NCBI GenBank assembly: GCA_039707655.1
Contig: CM077671.1
Span: 301,816,509 to 301,880,508, forward strand
DNA: 64,000 nt
DNA from: Elymus sibiricus
Lineage: Eukaryota > Streptophyta > Magnoliopsida > Poales > Poaceae
Reading direction: 5' to 3'
Under the pieces are notes generated by a model. It was not told the DNA's origin. It did not search any database and saw nothing but the letters and a program-made list of their open reading frames with translations. Below, in pieces: positions 11,910 to 24,639 of the stretch (its first letter is position 1; every line of letters starts with the position of its first letter). Made by a program: the position numbers and the translations under genes.

Positions 11910-14900
11910 GTCATCCCAAAAGTAATGTCGTAAATCATAAAATAATTTATTCTTTTGTTGATAAGTGAAGTTAGGTGGTATATATTTAGCGAAAATATAG
12001 TTAGCATAATCAGCATACCAAGGAGAACTATGTGAAGTATTTATAGCAACAAGTTGCTCATCAGGAAAATTATCATCAATAGGCAGTCGGTCATCAAGAA
12101 CATTTTCCATTCTAGACAAGTTATGTGCTACCGGGATTTCAGCTCCCTTCCTATCAACAATATGCAAGTCAAACTCTTGTAGTAAAAGCCCGTCCTTTCT
12201 TTCTCTCGGTCCCACCAGGGTGGGCCCCTCTAGGGTAATAAAGAAATGGATAAAAAAGGGGACTTCTGCTACGGGCTATGCCACCCATTACTTATGAGGG
12301 AAGTCGCATCCATCCCATCGCAAGCACCTACAATGTCATGATCACATTGGTTTATCCTTTTTTGGTAGTTCAACGGACGGTCGCCCCTCCAACAAGAAAA
12401 GGTAGAAATATGGAAACTTCTCTTCACCCACCTAACAAGTCTAGGTTTAGCATCTTTCTTTTCCATAAGGTATTTAATAGTAGCATGATCGGTGTGAATA
12501 GTAACTTTGGAGTCAACAATGTAAGGTCTAAATTTATCACATGCAAACACAACTGCTAAAAATTCTTTCTCAACAGTAGCATAATTTCTTTGATCATTGT
12601 CTAGGGTCTTACTAGCATAATGAATAACATTCAATTTCTCGTCTACTCTTTGCCCTAGAACAGCACCAACAGCATAATCACTAGCATCACACATGATTTG
12701 AAATGGTAAATTCTAATCAGGTGGTTGGACAATAGGTGCAGAAATCAAGGCTTTCTTAAGTATTTCAAAGGCTTCTACACAATCATCATCAAAAACAAAA
12801 CAAATATCTTTTTGAAGAAGAGTAGTTAGTAGCCTAGAAATCTTTGAGAAGTCCTTAATGAAACGCCTATAAAAACCAACATGACCAAGGAAACTTCTTA
12901 TACCTTTGATGTCTTTAGGACATGGCATTTTCTCTATTGCGTCAACTTTAGCTTTGTCTACTTCAATACCTCGTTTAGAAATTTTATGCCCAAGTACTAT
13001 ACCTTCATTCACCATAAAGTGGCACTTCTCCCAATTCAAGACAAGATTAGTTTCTTCACATCTCTGCAAAACTCGATCAAGGTTGCTCAAGCAATCATCA
13101 AAAGAAGTTCCGTAAACAGAAAAATCATCCATGAAAACCTCAACAATCTTTTCACAAAAGTCAGAGAATATAGCAGTCATACATCTTTGAAATGTAGCAG
13201 GTGCATTGCATAAACCAAAAGGCATACGTCTATAAGCATAGGTTTCAAAAGGGCATGTCAAAGTAGTTTTCTCTTGGTCCTCTTTTGACATAGGTATTTG
13301 AGAGAATCTAGAATATCCATCAAGAAAGCAAAAGTATGTGTGCTTAGATAGTCTTTCTAACATTTGATCAATAAAAGGCATGGGGTAATGATCTTTCCTA
13401 GTAGCTTTATTTAATTTTCTGAAATCAATTACCATCCTATAACCAGTTACTATTCTTTGTGGAATAAGTTCATTTTTATCATAAGGGACTATAGATATAC
13501 CTCCTTTCTTAGGAACACAATGAACAGGACTTACCCATCTACTATCAGCAATAGGATAGATTATACCTGCTTCCAAAAGCTTTAGTATTTCAGTTCTTAC
13601 AACTTCCTTCCTCTTGGGATTTAAGCGGCGTTGATGATCAACGAGAGGTTTAGCATCCGGTTCCATATTAATCTTATGCTGACATAGAGTGGGGATTATG
13701 CCCTTAAGATCATCAAGAGTATATCCAATAGCAGCCCTGTGCTTCTTCAGAGTTTTAAGTAATCTCTTTTCTTCATGCTCTAAAAGGTTAGCACTAATAA
13801 TAACAGGATATATCTTCGTTTCATCAAGATAAGCATATTTCAAGGTATCAGGTAAAGTCTTTAGCTCAAACACGGCATCTCCCTTGGGTGGAGGAGGATC
13901 CCCTAAAATATCAGTTGGTAAGTTGTGCTTAATAATAGGTGTTTGTCTAAGAAATATATCATCTATCTCATTTCTTTCATTCATATGCATATCATTCTCA
14001 TGGTCTAGCAAATATTGTTATAGTGGATCTATAGGAGGCACGAGAATAGAAGCAAGACCAATTATTTCATCCTTACTAGGTAATTGTTTCTCATGTGGTT
14101 GTCTACAAAACTTAGAGAAATTAAACTGATGAGACACATCACCAAAACCTACTTTGACCTTCTCAGTGACACAATTAATCCCAGCATTAACAGTATGCAA
14201 GAAAGGTCTACCAAATGTAATGGGACAAAAGTTGTCTTGTTTTGAACCAAGTACTAAAAAGTCAGTTGGGTACTTAATTTTTCCACACAAGACTTCTACA
14301 TCTCTAACGATCCCAAGTGGTGTAATAGTATCTCTGTTTGCAAGTTTAATAGTAACATCAATGTCTTCAAGCTCAGAGCGTGCTATGTCATTCATAATTT
14401 CTTGAGATAAGGTAAAAGGTATATCACTTACACTAGCACCAATGTCACACAAGCCATGATAACAATGATCTCTAATTTTAACTGAAACCACAGGCATGCC
14501 AACAACTGGTTTATTTTTATCTAGCTCATCCTGCACGTTTCTAGCAGGTTTTGCAATTCTATCCGCTTCACCACATAAGTAAATAACCCGACCCTCAATA
14601 TTATCAACTAGAAGATCTTTAACAACATCAACATTAGGCTCAATGTTTATTTGTTCAGAAGGTTTAGGTGTTCTAACATGACTTTTATTAACCACAGTTG
14701 AAGCTTTAGCATGTTCCTTAATTCTAACATGGAAAGGTGGCTTCTCAATGTAAGCAGTAGGAACAATTGGATCAACATGGCTAACAGTTATCTCTTCCTT
14801 CTTAATTTTCACAGGTTCCTCTAATTGTTTTTCAATGGGTGGATGATATTTAAACCAATTCTCCTTAGGGAGATCAACATGAGTAGCAAATGGTTCATAG

Positions 14901-14968
14901 AAAGAAGCTACTATCTCAGAGTCAAGGCCATATTTATTGCTAAGCTCATAGAAAGCATTGGTTTCCAT
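11910..14968 (-). pseudogene. Decayed Athila-type pol (protease, RT, RNase H) of element D
   Basis: One reading frame from 14968 to 12425 is broken by two stops: one at about 14018 and one at about 12713, where a Trp codon before [16 protein letters not shown] has become TAG. It shows a protease region with a CDIGASVSD motif near 14440, RT with VIDFRKLNKATRKDHYPMPF and the active site FMDDFSVYG near 13120, and RNase H with CDASDYAVG. After RWV a 236-bp foreign segment shifts the frame, and pol resumes at 12188 with LLLQEFDLHI and runs to SSPWYADYANY and FYDLRHYFWDD, just before where integrase would begin. It is non-functional. Confidence 0.88.
12189..12424. other. 236-bp unrelated insertion in element D pol, no target duplication
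   Basis: Conserved Athila residues RWV (12425-12433) and LLLQEF (ending at 12188) should be adjacent, but this segment separates them. The edges show neither a target duplication nor terminal inverted repeats. Its base composition (gcatccatcccatcgcaagc, gggtgggcccctctagggt) differs from the AT-rich pol around it. Candidates are double-strand-break filler, possibly of organellar origin; I cannot identify it. Confidence 0.65.
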
Positions 14969-14996
14969 AAAAGATTTAACACAATCAAACTTAAGC

Positions 14997-15665
14997 TTAT
15001 ACCTGGCTCTTTACCTTTGTCGAGTTCCCAATCTTCAGAGTTGCGTTTAATTCTTCCAGAAGATCCCATTTGAATTCAATAGTCCTCTTCATAAAGGAAC
15101 TAGTAGAAGAAGAATCGAGTAGTACTTGATCATCATGAGAAAGCCGAGCATAAAAGTTATGTATAATCATTTCTCTTGAGAGCTCATGGTTGGGGCAGGT
15201 GTGCATCATAGATTTAAGCCTCCCCCAAGCTTGCGTGATACTTTCTCCTTCACGAGGCCAGCAATTATAAATAAAGTTCCAATCACGATGGACTAGATGC
15301 ATAGGATAAAACTTCTGATGAAATTCCAGCTTCAGGCGATTCCAGTCCCATGATCCTATATCATCCAATAGCCTGTACCACATCAATGCCTTTCCCTCCA
15401 AAGATAAAGGAAAAACCTTCTTATTAACTTTGTCTCCAGTCAAACCTGCAAGCTTAAACAATCCACAAACCTCATCGACAAATATTAAATAATAATCAGG
15501 ATGAGTCGTACCATCATAAGGACTAGCTAGCAGTTTCTCCAACATACCAGAAGGAATCTCATAATAAACATTTTCAGTAGGTTCGGTAGGTTGAGGAGCA
15601 ACCTTTTCCACTTCCGTTCGAGGCGAAGATTCCCCGAACAAGCCACTCAAAGGGTGACCGTCCAT
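14997..15665 (-). pseudogene. Athila-type gag fragment of element D
   Basis: A 222-residue frame beginning MDGHPLSGLFGE. It contains the Ty3/Gypsy gag core: FPLSLEGKALMWYRLL, then SWDWNRLKLEFHQKFYP, then a block ending SREMIIHNFYARLS. It is in a different frame from the protease section, so gag and pol are separated by a frameshift and a deletion. Capsid-like function in the live ancestor; dead here. Confidence 0.82.
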
Positions 15666-15742
15666 ATCAACAAGTAATAATAAATTTCATCACATAGCGA
15701 AAATGTTTCCTTACCAATTTCCACTTACCAAAGGCGCTTCAC

Positions 15743-15760
15743 TCCCCAGCAACGGCGCTA
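15743..15760 (-). other. Primer-binding site of element D (tRNA-Asp type)
   Basis: Minus strand reads tagcgccgttgctgggga. It matches, with small changes, the TGGCGCCGTTGCCGGGGA site that Athila-lineage elements use with tRNA-Asp. Eleven bases separate it from the LTR. Confidence 0.8.
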
Positions 15761-15771
15761 GAAAAGAGTCT

Positions 15772-17287
15772 TGATGACCCACAAGTATAGGGGATCAATC
15801 ATAGTCCTTTCGATAAGTAAGAGTGTCGAACCCAACGAGGAGCAGAAGGAAATGATAGGCAGTTTTCAGCAAGGTATTTTCTGCAAGTGCTGTGAGTAGC
15901 AATAGTAGATAGTTTTGCGGCAAGATAATTTGTAACAAGTGACAAGTAACAATAGTAACCAAGGTGCAGCAAGGTAGCCCAATCCTTTTTGTAGCAAAGG
16001 ACAGACCAGAAAGTATTCTTATATTAAGCAAGTGCTCGCGAGGACACATGGAATTTCTGCCAAGTCATGTTCATCATGTTGAGTTTATTCTCGTTCGCTA
16101 CTTTGATAATTTGGTATGCGGGTGGACCGGTGCTAAGATGTTGTTATTACTTGAACAAGCAACCCACTTATGATTACCCCCTCTCGCAAGCATCCACAAC
16201 TACAAAAGAAGAATTAAGATAAATCTAACCATAGCATGAAACGTGTGGATCCAAATCTGCCCCTTATGAAGCAATGCATAAACTGGGGTTTAAGCTTCTG
16301 TCACTCTAGGAACCCATAATCTATTTGTTACTCCACAATGCCTTCCCTTAGGCCCATAAATGGTGAAGTGTCATGTAGTCGACGTTCACACGACACCACT
16401 AAGAGAAGCAACAACATACATATCGTCAAAATATCGAACGAATACCTACTTCACATGATTACTAATAACAAGACCTATCCCATGTCCTCAGGAAAAATAG
16501 TAACTACTCACACCTCATAAACATGTTCAAGATTAGAGGTGTAATAATGATGATCAAGGAACAAAACGTAATATCTTTCACCAATTAATCCAATAAGCAT
16601 CAACTACAAGATGTAATCAACACTACTAGTAACCCACAGGTACCAATCTGAGGTTTTGAGACAAAGATTGAATACAAAAGATGAACTAGGGTTGGAGATG
16701 AGATGGTGCTGGTGAAGATGTTGATGAAGATTGGTCCTCCCACGAAGGAGTAGGCGTTGGTGATGATGATGGCTTCGATCTCCCCCTCCCGGAGAGAAGT
16801 TTCCCCTGTAGAATCTCTCGGTCGGAGAGAAAAAGGGCCTCTGCACTGGTTTCCGCCTTGAGACGGCGGCGCTTCATCCCGAAAGTAATCTTATGATTTT
16901 TTCTAGGCCAGAATACACCATATAGGAGAAGAGGGGGGCCAGGGGACCTGCTGGGCCACCACGACCCAACGGGGCGCGGCCAGGGCTGGGCCACGCCATG
17001 TTGGCTCGTGGCCAACAGGGCCCCCCTCTGGTACATTTTTGGACCAGAAATTCTGATATATTCCGTAAAAATTCTCCGTGAAATTTCAGGTCATTTGGAG
17101 TCCAGTGAATTTTCTACCATTTTCTTGGTTTTCAGGTCCAGAATTCCAGTTTCCAGATATTTCCCTCCTTGTGATGTACCTTGCATATCCAGAGAGAAAT
17201 GGCATGAGAATTATATCAAAATAAGGAATAATGAACAAGAATTACATAATTATCAATAAGAATTCATGATGCATAATGGACGTATCA
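15772..17287 (-). repeat. 5' LTR of element D
   Basis: 1516 bp, running tgatgacccacaag... to ...gacgtatca on the + strand. Its left edge faces the primer site. The right edge joins a different Athila interior at 17288. No partner LTR is in the window. Confidence 0.85.
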
Positions 17288-18228
17288 CACACATATTGAT
17301 TGCAGCAAATATATTCCGGAACATGTCATTCTCATCAAGCATAGCATCCCCAAGCTTGTGGGTTTGCATATCATTAGCATAATCACTCTTATGATCAATA
17401 GTAAGAATGGCACCAATAGTATAATAATTATTATCATCATAATTTTCCAAGTTGGGTCCAAAAAGATTTTCAATATTATGAGAAGTATCATTATCTTCCC
17501 AATCATAACTATCATGACAAGTAATAGGCATAACAACATCATCAAGTGTATCATTGTCCTCAATACTATAGGATTCATTATCAACAATATAAGAGCAACA
17601 TTATTTGGGAAAGATACCTTTTTACCTCTACTTTTTCGTCTTTTCTTCTTCTCCACCACATCATGTGTGGGTTTAATCAATTTTTCTGAGCTTCTTATTA
17701 ATGAGATTGGTTGGATAGGAAGCTCCTTCTCGTCACCTGTTTCATTATGAGAGACAATAGGAGGGAAATTGAAAATCTTTACCCATTCATTAGTATTCCT
17801 TTTATGTTCTATTGCATCTTTCTATAGTTGGCAATATAAGCATTCTCATTGCAATTTACTACACAAAACATATAGAGTTCTTGTAGACTAGTTTCAAAAA
17901 TAGTCTGTGAATAAGAATGCTTCAAACCAACTATTTTTTTCTGTCAATTCTTCGCACCCCAAAAATAAACAAAGTTCATTATAAAGTTCAAGGGTGATCA
18001 AGTTATTACAATATTTGGTCACGATTCGATCATGAAAAAGTATGCATTGGAAATTAAGATGACCAACCCTATTGCAAAGTTCACAAGTAATGGGATGAAG
18101 AGAGCATAATTTCGTAGGAAATTCATCTATCCCTTTAAGACACCACTTGGTTTTATCATGTTTATGCTTCTTACAAAATCTATCATCATTATAAGGCATA
18201 TGTTCACAAACTTTATTCTTGTAGACTC
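17288..18228 (-). pseudogene. Older Athila gag-region remnant
   Basis: Two minus-strand fragments carry recognisable Athila gag-region text. 17531-17253 has DWEDNDTSHNIENLFG and HKSDYANDMQTHKLGDAML. 18199-17894 has FCKKHKHDKTKWCLKGIDE, followed by a cysteine-rich CELCNRVGHLNFQC knuckle and YCNNLITLELYNELC. The frames are broken between them. It is interrupted on the left by element D and abuts an LTR on the right with no primer site between, so the 5' leader has been deleted or the LTR is a separate insertion. Confidence 0.78.
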
Positions 18229-19247
18229 TGTTGGGCCTCCAAGCGTAGAGTTTGTAGGACAGTAAAATGTTTCCCTCAAGTGGATGACCTAAGGTTTAAC
18301 AATCTGTGGGAGGTGTAGGATGAAGATGGTCTCTCTCAAACAACCCTGCAATCAAATACAAGAAATCTCTTGTGTCCCCAACACACCCAATACAATGGCA
18401 AATTGTATAGGTGAACTAGTTCGACAAAGAGATGGTGATACAAGTGTAGTATGGATAGTAGAAATAGGTTTTTATAATCTGAATAAATAAAATCAGCAAG
18501 GTAACAAGTAGTAAACAATGAGAAAAACGGTATATTAATGCTTGGAAATAAGGCCTAAGGTTCATACTTTCACTAGTGCAATACCTCAACAATGCTAACT
18601 AATAGAATCATATGATCATCCCTCAACGTGCGACAAAGAATCACTCCAATGTTCATAAGTAGCGGAGAAAATAAGATGAAATTGTTGTAGGTAGTATAAC
18701 CACCTCAAAGTTATCATTTCCGATCAATCTATTGAGCTACTCCTATAAGTGTCACAAACAACCCTAGAGTTCGTACTAAAATAACACATGTGATACATAG
18801 CAATGAACCCTAATGTCACCTAGATACTCCAATGTCATCTCAAGTATATGTGGGTTAATTATTCAACATGTATCATACAATTTTAGATTCATCATATTCA
18901 ATCCAACACAAAGAGCTTCAAAGAGTACCCCAAGATTTCTATCGGAGAAAGTAGGACAAGAACGCGTATCACCCATATGCATAGATTATCCCATTGTCAC
19001 CACGGGAACCCGCAAGTTGGGTACCAAAACATATATCTAGTAAATCAATAGAACACCCCATTGTCCCACGAGTATCCACATGCAAGACATACATCAAGTG
19101 ATCTCAAATCCAATATTCAATCCGACATAACAAAACCTCAAAGGGAAAGACTCAATTCATCACATCAAGATAAAGTGGGAAGAACACCATATGATCCAAC
19201 TTTATTAACAAAGCCCATGATACATCAAGATCGTGACATCTCAAGAA

Positions 19248-19300
<53 letters not shown>

Positions 19301-19876
19301 ACATAGCTATTTGTACATACCCTCAGCCCCGAGGGTGAACTACTCCCTCTTCGTCATGGACACCGCCGCGATGATGAAGATGGCCTCCGGTGATGATTCC
19401 CCCCTCCAAAAGGGTGCCAGAACCGGGCTCCAGGTGAGTTTTCTTTGGTATAGCGGCTTTCTTCGGTGGAGCAAAAGTTCTAGGTTTATTTCTTAGGGTT
19501 TCTGTATTTATAGGATTTTCAGCGTAGGAATCACGCTAAACGGAGCCATGGGGTGGTCTCAAGCTATCAGGGCTCGGCCATCCCTCTAGGCGCGCCCTGA
19601 TAGCTTGGGGGCACCTGGTGGCCCCCTTTGGTGGTTCTTCGCTTCAGTATTTCTTATTTGCTCCAGAAAAAATCGTCAAAAAGTTCCGGGCGATTCCGAG
19701 AACTTTTATTTTCTGCACAAAAACAACACCACGGTAATTCTGCTGAAAACATCGTCAGTCCAGGTTAGTTCAAGTTAAATCATATAAAGTGCATCAAAAC
19801 CATATAAAAATATTGTAAACATAGGTGAATATGACATGAATACTTCATAAATTATCGATACGTTGGAGATGTATCA
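18229..19876 (-). repeat. Athila-type LTR (WHAM-like), without clear target duplication
   Basis: 1648 bp, + strand tgttgggcctccaag... to ...ggagatgtatca, i.e. TGATACATCTCC at its minus-strand start. The flanks are gactc on the left and cagag on the right, which do not match, and the neighbours differ (Athila gag left, LINE right). It is therefore the 5' LTR of a deleted element rather than a clean solo LTR. Confidence 0.78.
19251..19298. repeat. (GA)n microsatellite
   Basis: About 24 GA repeats inside the WHAM-like LTR, in a position where related LTRs carry a shorter GA run. Confidence 0.95.
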
Positions 19877-20723
19877 CAGAGACCGCTTGATTTCCTCGCC
19901 AATCACTGCTACACTCAGCCTCCAATTCATCTCCACGGTGACACGATTGAATATGTTGTAGAATGGCCTCCATATTATTAATTGGCTCCTTGTGAAGCAA
20001 CTAAATTGCATAAAAATACTTGCCCATTCACTTCATGTCATCGTTCATAGAGCACCTTGCTCCATCGGCCCTCAACAGGGAGCGAAATGTATTCTTCCTC
20101 TTTCTTTGTGACGCTCTATTATGAAAAATCTTGGTATTTCTATCACCCGCCTTTAACCACTTAACACGTGAACACTTCTACATAAGTACCTCATCCGTAA
20201 TTACAGGCATCTCCTTTTGAATTTCCTTGATCTACTAATTTGACCGGAATATCCTAGCATTTTTTTGGCCACACACAACTTGCCATTTAACCTATTCACC
20301 TCCTTCTGGATCGACTCGAGTACAGAGTGACCCCAGATTTGCATGTGTCCCATCACACTTTTGTGTCAAGCACATACCATCGCGAGACCACAGTCCCCTC
20401 GGTTCTCGTTCTCCCAAGTATCAACAACAATTGATTTGCGCTAGTGTGACTGACCCACATATCTTCAAATCTAAAACCCGTCTTAGCAATCCTAGGTTGG
20501 TCTGCACCTTCAATCCAAACTCGGGTAGCCAGTGCCATATGATACAATTATTTTTTATCACATACTTGATGTCCATACCCACATAGGTATGCATAAAATC
20601 AGTAGTACATGTGGTCCTATCTATTCAGACCTGAACATTCTCGGGTGCATCCCATTTATTATCCCATGTGAATGGTTAACCCGAGAAAGGATGCAAGTCA
20701 GTGTGTGCTACTCGTGATGGAGT
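19877..20723 (-). pseudogene. LINE fragment 1, downstream part (endonuclease C-terminus and start of RT)
   Basis: Minus-strand translation in broken frames gives FTWDNKWDAPENVQ (near 20660), FRFEDMWVSH (near 20460) and VKWLKAGDRNTKIFHNRASQRKRKN (near 20140). These are hallmarks of plant L1-type LINE ORF2 between the endonuclease and RT domains. It is cut on the left by the LTR at 19876. The upstream part continues beyond the solo LTR, at 22247. Confidence 0.82.
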
Positions 20724-22246
20724 TGTTGAGTTTCCCCGAAGAGGAAGGGTGAAGCAATATGTATAATAGTAGATAGATTTTCCTCAGTCAAGATCCAAGG
20801 TTTATCAAACCAGTAGGAGGCACCACACCAGTAACACGAACAATACATGCACACAGACACAACAATTTCTTGCAACCAAGAAAGGCAAGGGGAACGTCAC
20901 TCCCCTTGTTCTTGCCAGTTGCAATATTAAAACTGATAGTGGTAGTCAAAGCAACAAAAAGTAAAAGAAAAATAAAAGAGAGCAAATAAAGCAATTGTAG
21001 GATTCTTATTATTGATGGAGAATGGAATATGGGCTATAGGTTCACTATAGTAGTATCTCTCTCGAAAGCATAATGATGATGGGTAAACAAATTACTGTTG
21101 GGTAATTAATAGAATTGAGCATAGTTATGATTGTGATCATTCATGGCATAATATTACATAGGCATTACATTCTTGAAAAGTAGTCCGTTAATCCAACTGC
21201 ATATACTACTATTACCCCACCCCAATACTGCTACCAGCATGCATCTCCAAGCGTTAAGTTCATGACAAACGGAGTAATGCTTTAAGCAAGATGACATAAT
21301 GTAGACAAAATAAGATCAATCAATATGACAAAACCCCTTCGTTTTATCCTTAGTAGTAACAATACAATACGTGCCTTTTCCCATCCTATCACAGGGCAAT
21401 ATCACTACAAGATTGAACCTACCACAAAGCACCTCTCCCGCTGAAGATAAATGAATCTAACTTGGTCAAAGTAGACGGATAGATTGGAGAGAAATACAAA
21501 GCTATAAATTACGCAGCTAAGAGATCTCAAAAGACTCAAATAAATTCAATGAATAATCTGATTATAAATCCACAATTCATCGGATCCCAACAGACACACT
21601 GCAAAAGATTAAATCAGATTCATCTTAGAGAAGATCATTCTATTGAAGATCAAAAGAGAGAGAGAACCATCTAGCTACTACTATGGACATGTAGGTCCTG
21701 AAGGAACTACTGACAGATCATCATGGAGGCAACAAGGTTGATGAAGATGGCCACGCCAATGATTCCCCCCTCCGGTAGAGTACCGGAACAGGGCTCCACA
21801 TGGGATCACTTCGGAACAAAGGCTTGCGGCAATGATAAAATTGTCTCGGGTCTCGCTTCGGGGGTTTACAAATGCATGAGAATTTATAGGACATGAATTA
21901 GGGCAAAAGGAGCTATGAGGGGCCCACAACGCAGGGTGGCGCGCCCTACCCAATAGGGTGTGCCCCTGGCTTGTGGAGCCCTCGTGGGTCTTCTTGTCCT
22001 TCCCCAAAGTTTCTAGGGTCACTTGTTGTCCATAAAAAAATGTCAAAAAGTTTCATCGAGTTTGGACTTCTATAGGAATGATTTTTTTGGGAAACAAAAA
22101 ACATGCAAAAAATAGAAACTCGCCCTCGGCACTAAATTAATAGACTAGTCCCGAAAAATAATATAAAACGACATATAAAGCATACGAAAGTAATAATATA
22201 ATAACATTTAACAATAAAAAATTATAGATATGTTGGAGATGTATGA
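20724..22246 (-). repeat. Solo Athila-type LTR inserted in LINE fragment 1
   Basis: Begins tgttgagtttccccgaagag and ends gttggagatgtat, with the terminal ca altered. Both flanks belong to one LINE, whose text resumes in order across it. The minus-strand duplication reads actcc on one side and actc on the other, with about 3 bp lost at the junction. A solo LTR formed by LTR-LTR recombination is the simplest reading. It contains no gene. Confidence 0.78.
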
Positions 22247-22679
22247 GTGCACACAACTCTAAATGCTCCTTGAACGCCTCCATTTGGTTTAATTTTTTCT
22301 CATTTTCACCCAGATGCTCGATTGGAGCCAGGCTTCATTAAATCATCAACTCACAATAATGAGAGGTCATCTTGAGAACTAAAATATTTGAGAGCACCCC
22401 ATGTACATTATTGCATTTTCGTAAATGGTTCCCCATGGATTCCAGTGAATCTAAAGGTTCTCCTCTCCATCACAATCGCCTCATGAATGTAATGTTGGCA
22501 CCAGGGACTCACTGACACAGAAACCATCACCCCTCCACCTTAGTGGCAGTCCACCACTCCTACCAACACAGTTTATAACCACACCTTGCCTAAAACCTAT
22601 GCTCCCTTTGAGCTTATTCATAGGATCATCCTTATTTTTGTCTCACTTAAAAATACCACCGCAAGGTTGTATGACCTTC
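22247..22679 (-). pseudogene. LINE fragment 1, upstream part (endonuclease domain)
   Basis: Minus-strand frames give FLSETKIRM (near 22640), then a MERRTFRFTGIHGEPF block (near 22450) and MEAFKEHLEL near the LTR junction. These match the apurinic-endonuclease-like domain of plant LINEs. Frames are broken. The 5' end is replaced at 22680 by the poly-T (3' poly-A) end of LINE fragment 2. Confidence 0.75.
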
Positions 22680-23164
22680 TTTTTTTATAAAGGTGCTTTT
22701 ATTATCTCATAATGTAGAATAAAGCGGATACAAAGCATTATGAGTAACACCCGACCTCTGCATAACTAGGATGCACATAACCAAACACTAAAAGTTTGAC
22801 AATAGGAAATGTAACAAAACTAACAAATCAACAACAGTAGAGTCCTATAGACCGACACTATGTCTACATAGAAAGTGGTGGTGGATCAATCAGGAGGTTA
22901 TGCTGCCATCCATGTTGGGAAAAAACCTCCCTAGCCACCTGGTCCAATTGCGTAGCACCGCCTTGAGCAACAGTTGGTGCTCCGCTCGTTGTAGTGTAGT
23001 CCATGTATGAAGCGAGTGCGTACAACGTAAAATAAGCTGCATAGGCGAAGCATTTTCATCATTAAAAACCTAATAATTTCTACATAGCCAAAGTGATCAA
23101 GGTAAGGCATACGATCCCACCCTTATTAGCATTTTGAACCTATTTGGAATACCGTCCAACTAAT
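22680..23164 (-). mobile_element. LINE fragment 2, 3' part with poly-A tail
   Basis: Starts with a T-run (22680-22687) that is the minus-strand poly-A tail. The sequence just inside (gtattactcataatgctttg type) resembles the 3' UTR of Triticeae LINEs. The coding end continues across element C into 40891-41105: joining the two sides without C and one ctaat copy restores one reading direction through the zinc-binding C-terminal region. Confidence 0.72.
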
Positions 23165-24639
23165 TGTAGGGGAACGCAGCAGAAAACAAAAATTTCTGAC
23201 CTACGCACCAGCCCAGGACCACTATGGAGACTGCATACAAGGTTTGATCTTTTTCGTTGCCGACTCGTAGCGCAGCGGAAGTAGAGTCGATGACGATCGG
23301 CGGTGCAGATCCCCGCAGCTAGGATATACAACCTCCCAACCGCGAGGATGTATACCCTCAGCTGCCCCTCGGATAGCCCTTCGGGAGGCGGTCGGACAGT
23401 CCCCCGGACGGTGTCGCGGACAGCCCTTTGGGAGGACCTTCGAAACTCGGACGGTCACTCGGACAGCCCTTCGGGAGGACCTTCGAAACTCGGACGGTCA
23501 CACGGACAGCCCTTAGGGAGGCACTCTCGAACTAAGACCGAAACTACGATCTCTCTACAAAGTTGCACACATACGGTGTCATCTATCCGGCAGGGCTTCG
23601 CCGTCCAGAACTAGTTCCTGCCGGAACCCAGACAGCCTTTCGGCTCTACGAAACTATTTCGCTGGGAGGGAGAGAGAAGGCCAGATCATGCATGGCTTGT
23701 GTATGTTGAGACAGAGTGAGTTTTGGGCAGCCCCCTCCACCTCTATTTATAGGAGAAGGAGGGGTGGAGGGGCTGAAATTTCAGCCACATCCATCCATGT
23801 CATCTCCAAGATATTTTGGAGCAAAAGCCCAAAAAGGTGGCTTTCCAAAAAGTAACCATAAAGCTCATTTCACTATTCATGACGACATTTTTCAGCGTCC
23901 GTTCGAACCGAAAATATTTATGTGGGCTTAGAACATTTCCAGTACCCACTAAAATAATTTTCAACGCGTTCCGAAACAATTCCGGATTAGTGATTTTCAT
24001 CTGCGAAAAGCAAACAAAGCGGTTCCGGCAGCTCCGGAACATTTCCGGTTTTTCTTCCGGAAAATTCCCAGAAGTTTCCAGAATGATTCTGGCACCCTCC
24101 AAGAATTATCAGGCATGTGCTGAAACCAATTTTACTTAATGGTATCCCCTGAAACAACTTTTCAGTTTTACCGGAACTCATCCGGTGACCTCTCTCTTCG
24201 GAACTTTTCCGCTGTCTCCGAAACTTTTTCCGGAGACTTTCTCTCAGACTCCCTGTCTAGTATTCAGCAGATAGATGACCCTTAAGCGTGTGACCCTATA
24301 GGTTCGGTGAAGTATAGACATGACCCGGAACCCCTTCCGATCAATGTTCAACATCGGAGCCGTGGACACCCATATTGACCCCTATACCCACACGAATGAA
24401 TATTCGAGTGAACCTCCAGTTGCCGTGTGCTATTCCTGTTGCTTCGCGATATGTTACAAATACCCGAGGTGAGACATGTTGGCATCCCCGTGGATCAACA
24501 ACTTGTCCACTATGACAGTTACCTCGTTACCGGTATCGTTCTCTTTTCTCGTTACCATGTTCCGGCATCCCTGTGATCAAATCACCCTGTGTCTGGCCAG
24601 ACGATGATGGATACCGTAATACCAAGAGGGCCCATAGAT
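23165..24639 (-). repeat. Left LTR of element C, first part
   Basis: Continues at 33067 after element B. It carries two copies of a unit cggacagcccttcgggagg... (about 23417-23505) where the right LTR has one. It ends gggcccatagat at the B insertion point. Confidence 0.9.
24635..24639. other. Left target-site duplication of element B
   Basis: tagat, against gagat at 33062-33066. The unoccupied site in the right LTR of C (40335-40339) reads gagat, so the left copy has one G-to-T change. Confidence 0.85.

Larger units (their letters stand above)
11910..17287 (-). mobile_element. Athila-lineage Gypsy retrotransposon D (Sabrina-like), 3' part missing
   Basis: Minus-strand element with a complete 5' LTR on the right (15772-17287), a tRNA-Asp-type primer site, gag, protease, RT and RNase H remnants. 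It stops at 11909, where the Gypsy LTR interrupts it, so integrase and the 3' LTR are not in the window. The LTR starts TGATACGTCCATT on the minus strand, which I associate with Sabrina. The flank beyond the LTR (cacac) is interior Athila sequence, so D inserted into an older relative. Confidence 0.85.

Noticed and set aside
17285..17750. Two overlapping Ile/Met-rich frames on opposite strands
   Set aside because: AT-rich shadows of the Athila gag remnant; no signal peptide or conserved motif.
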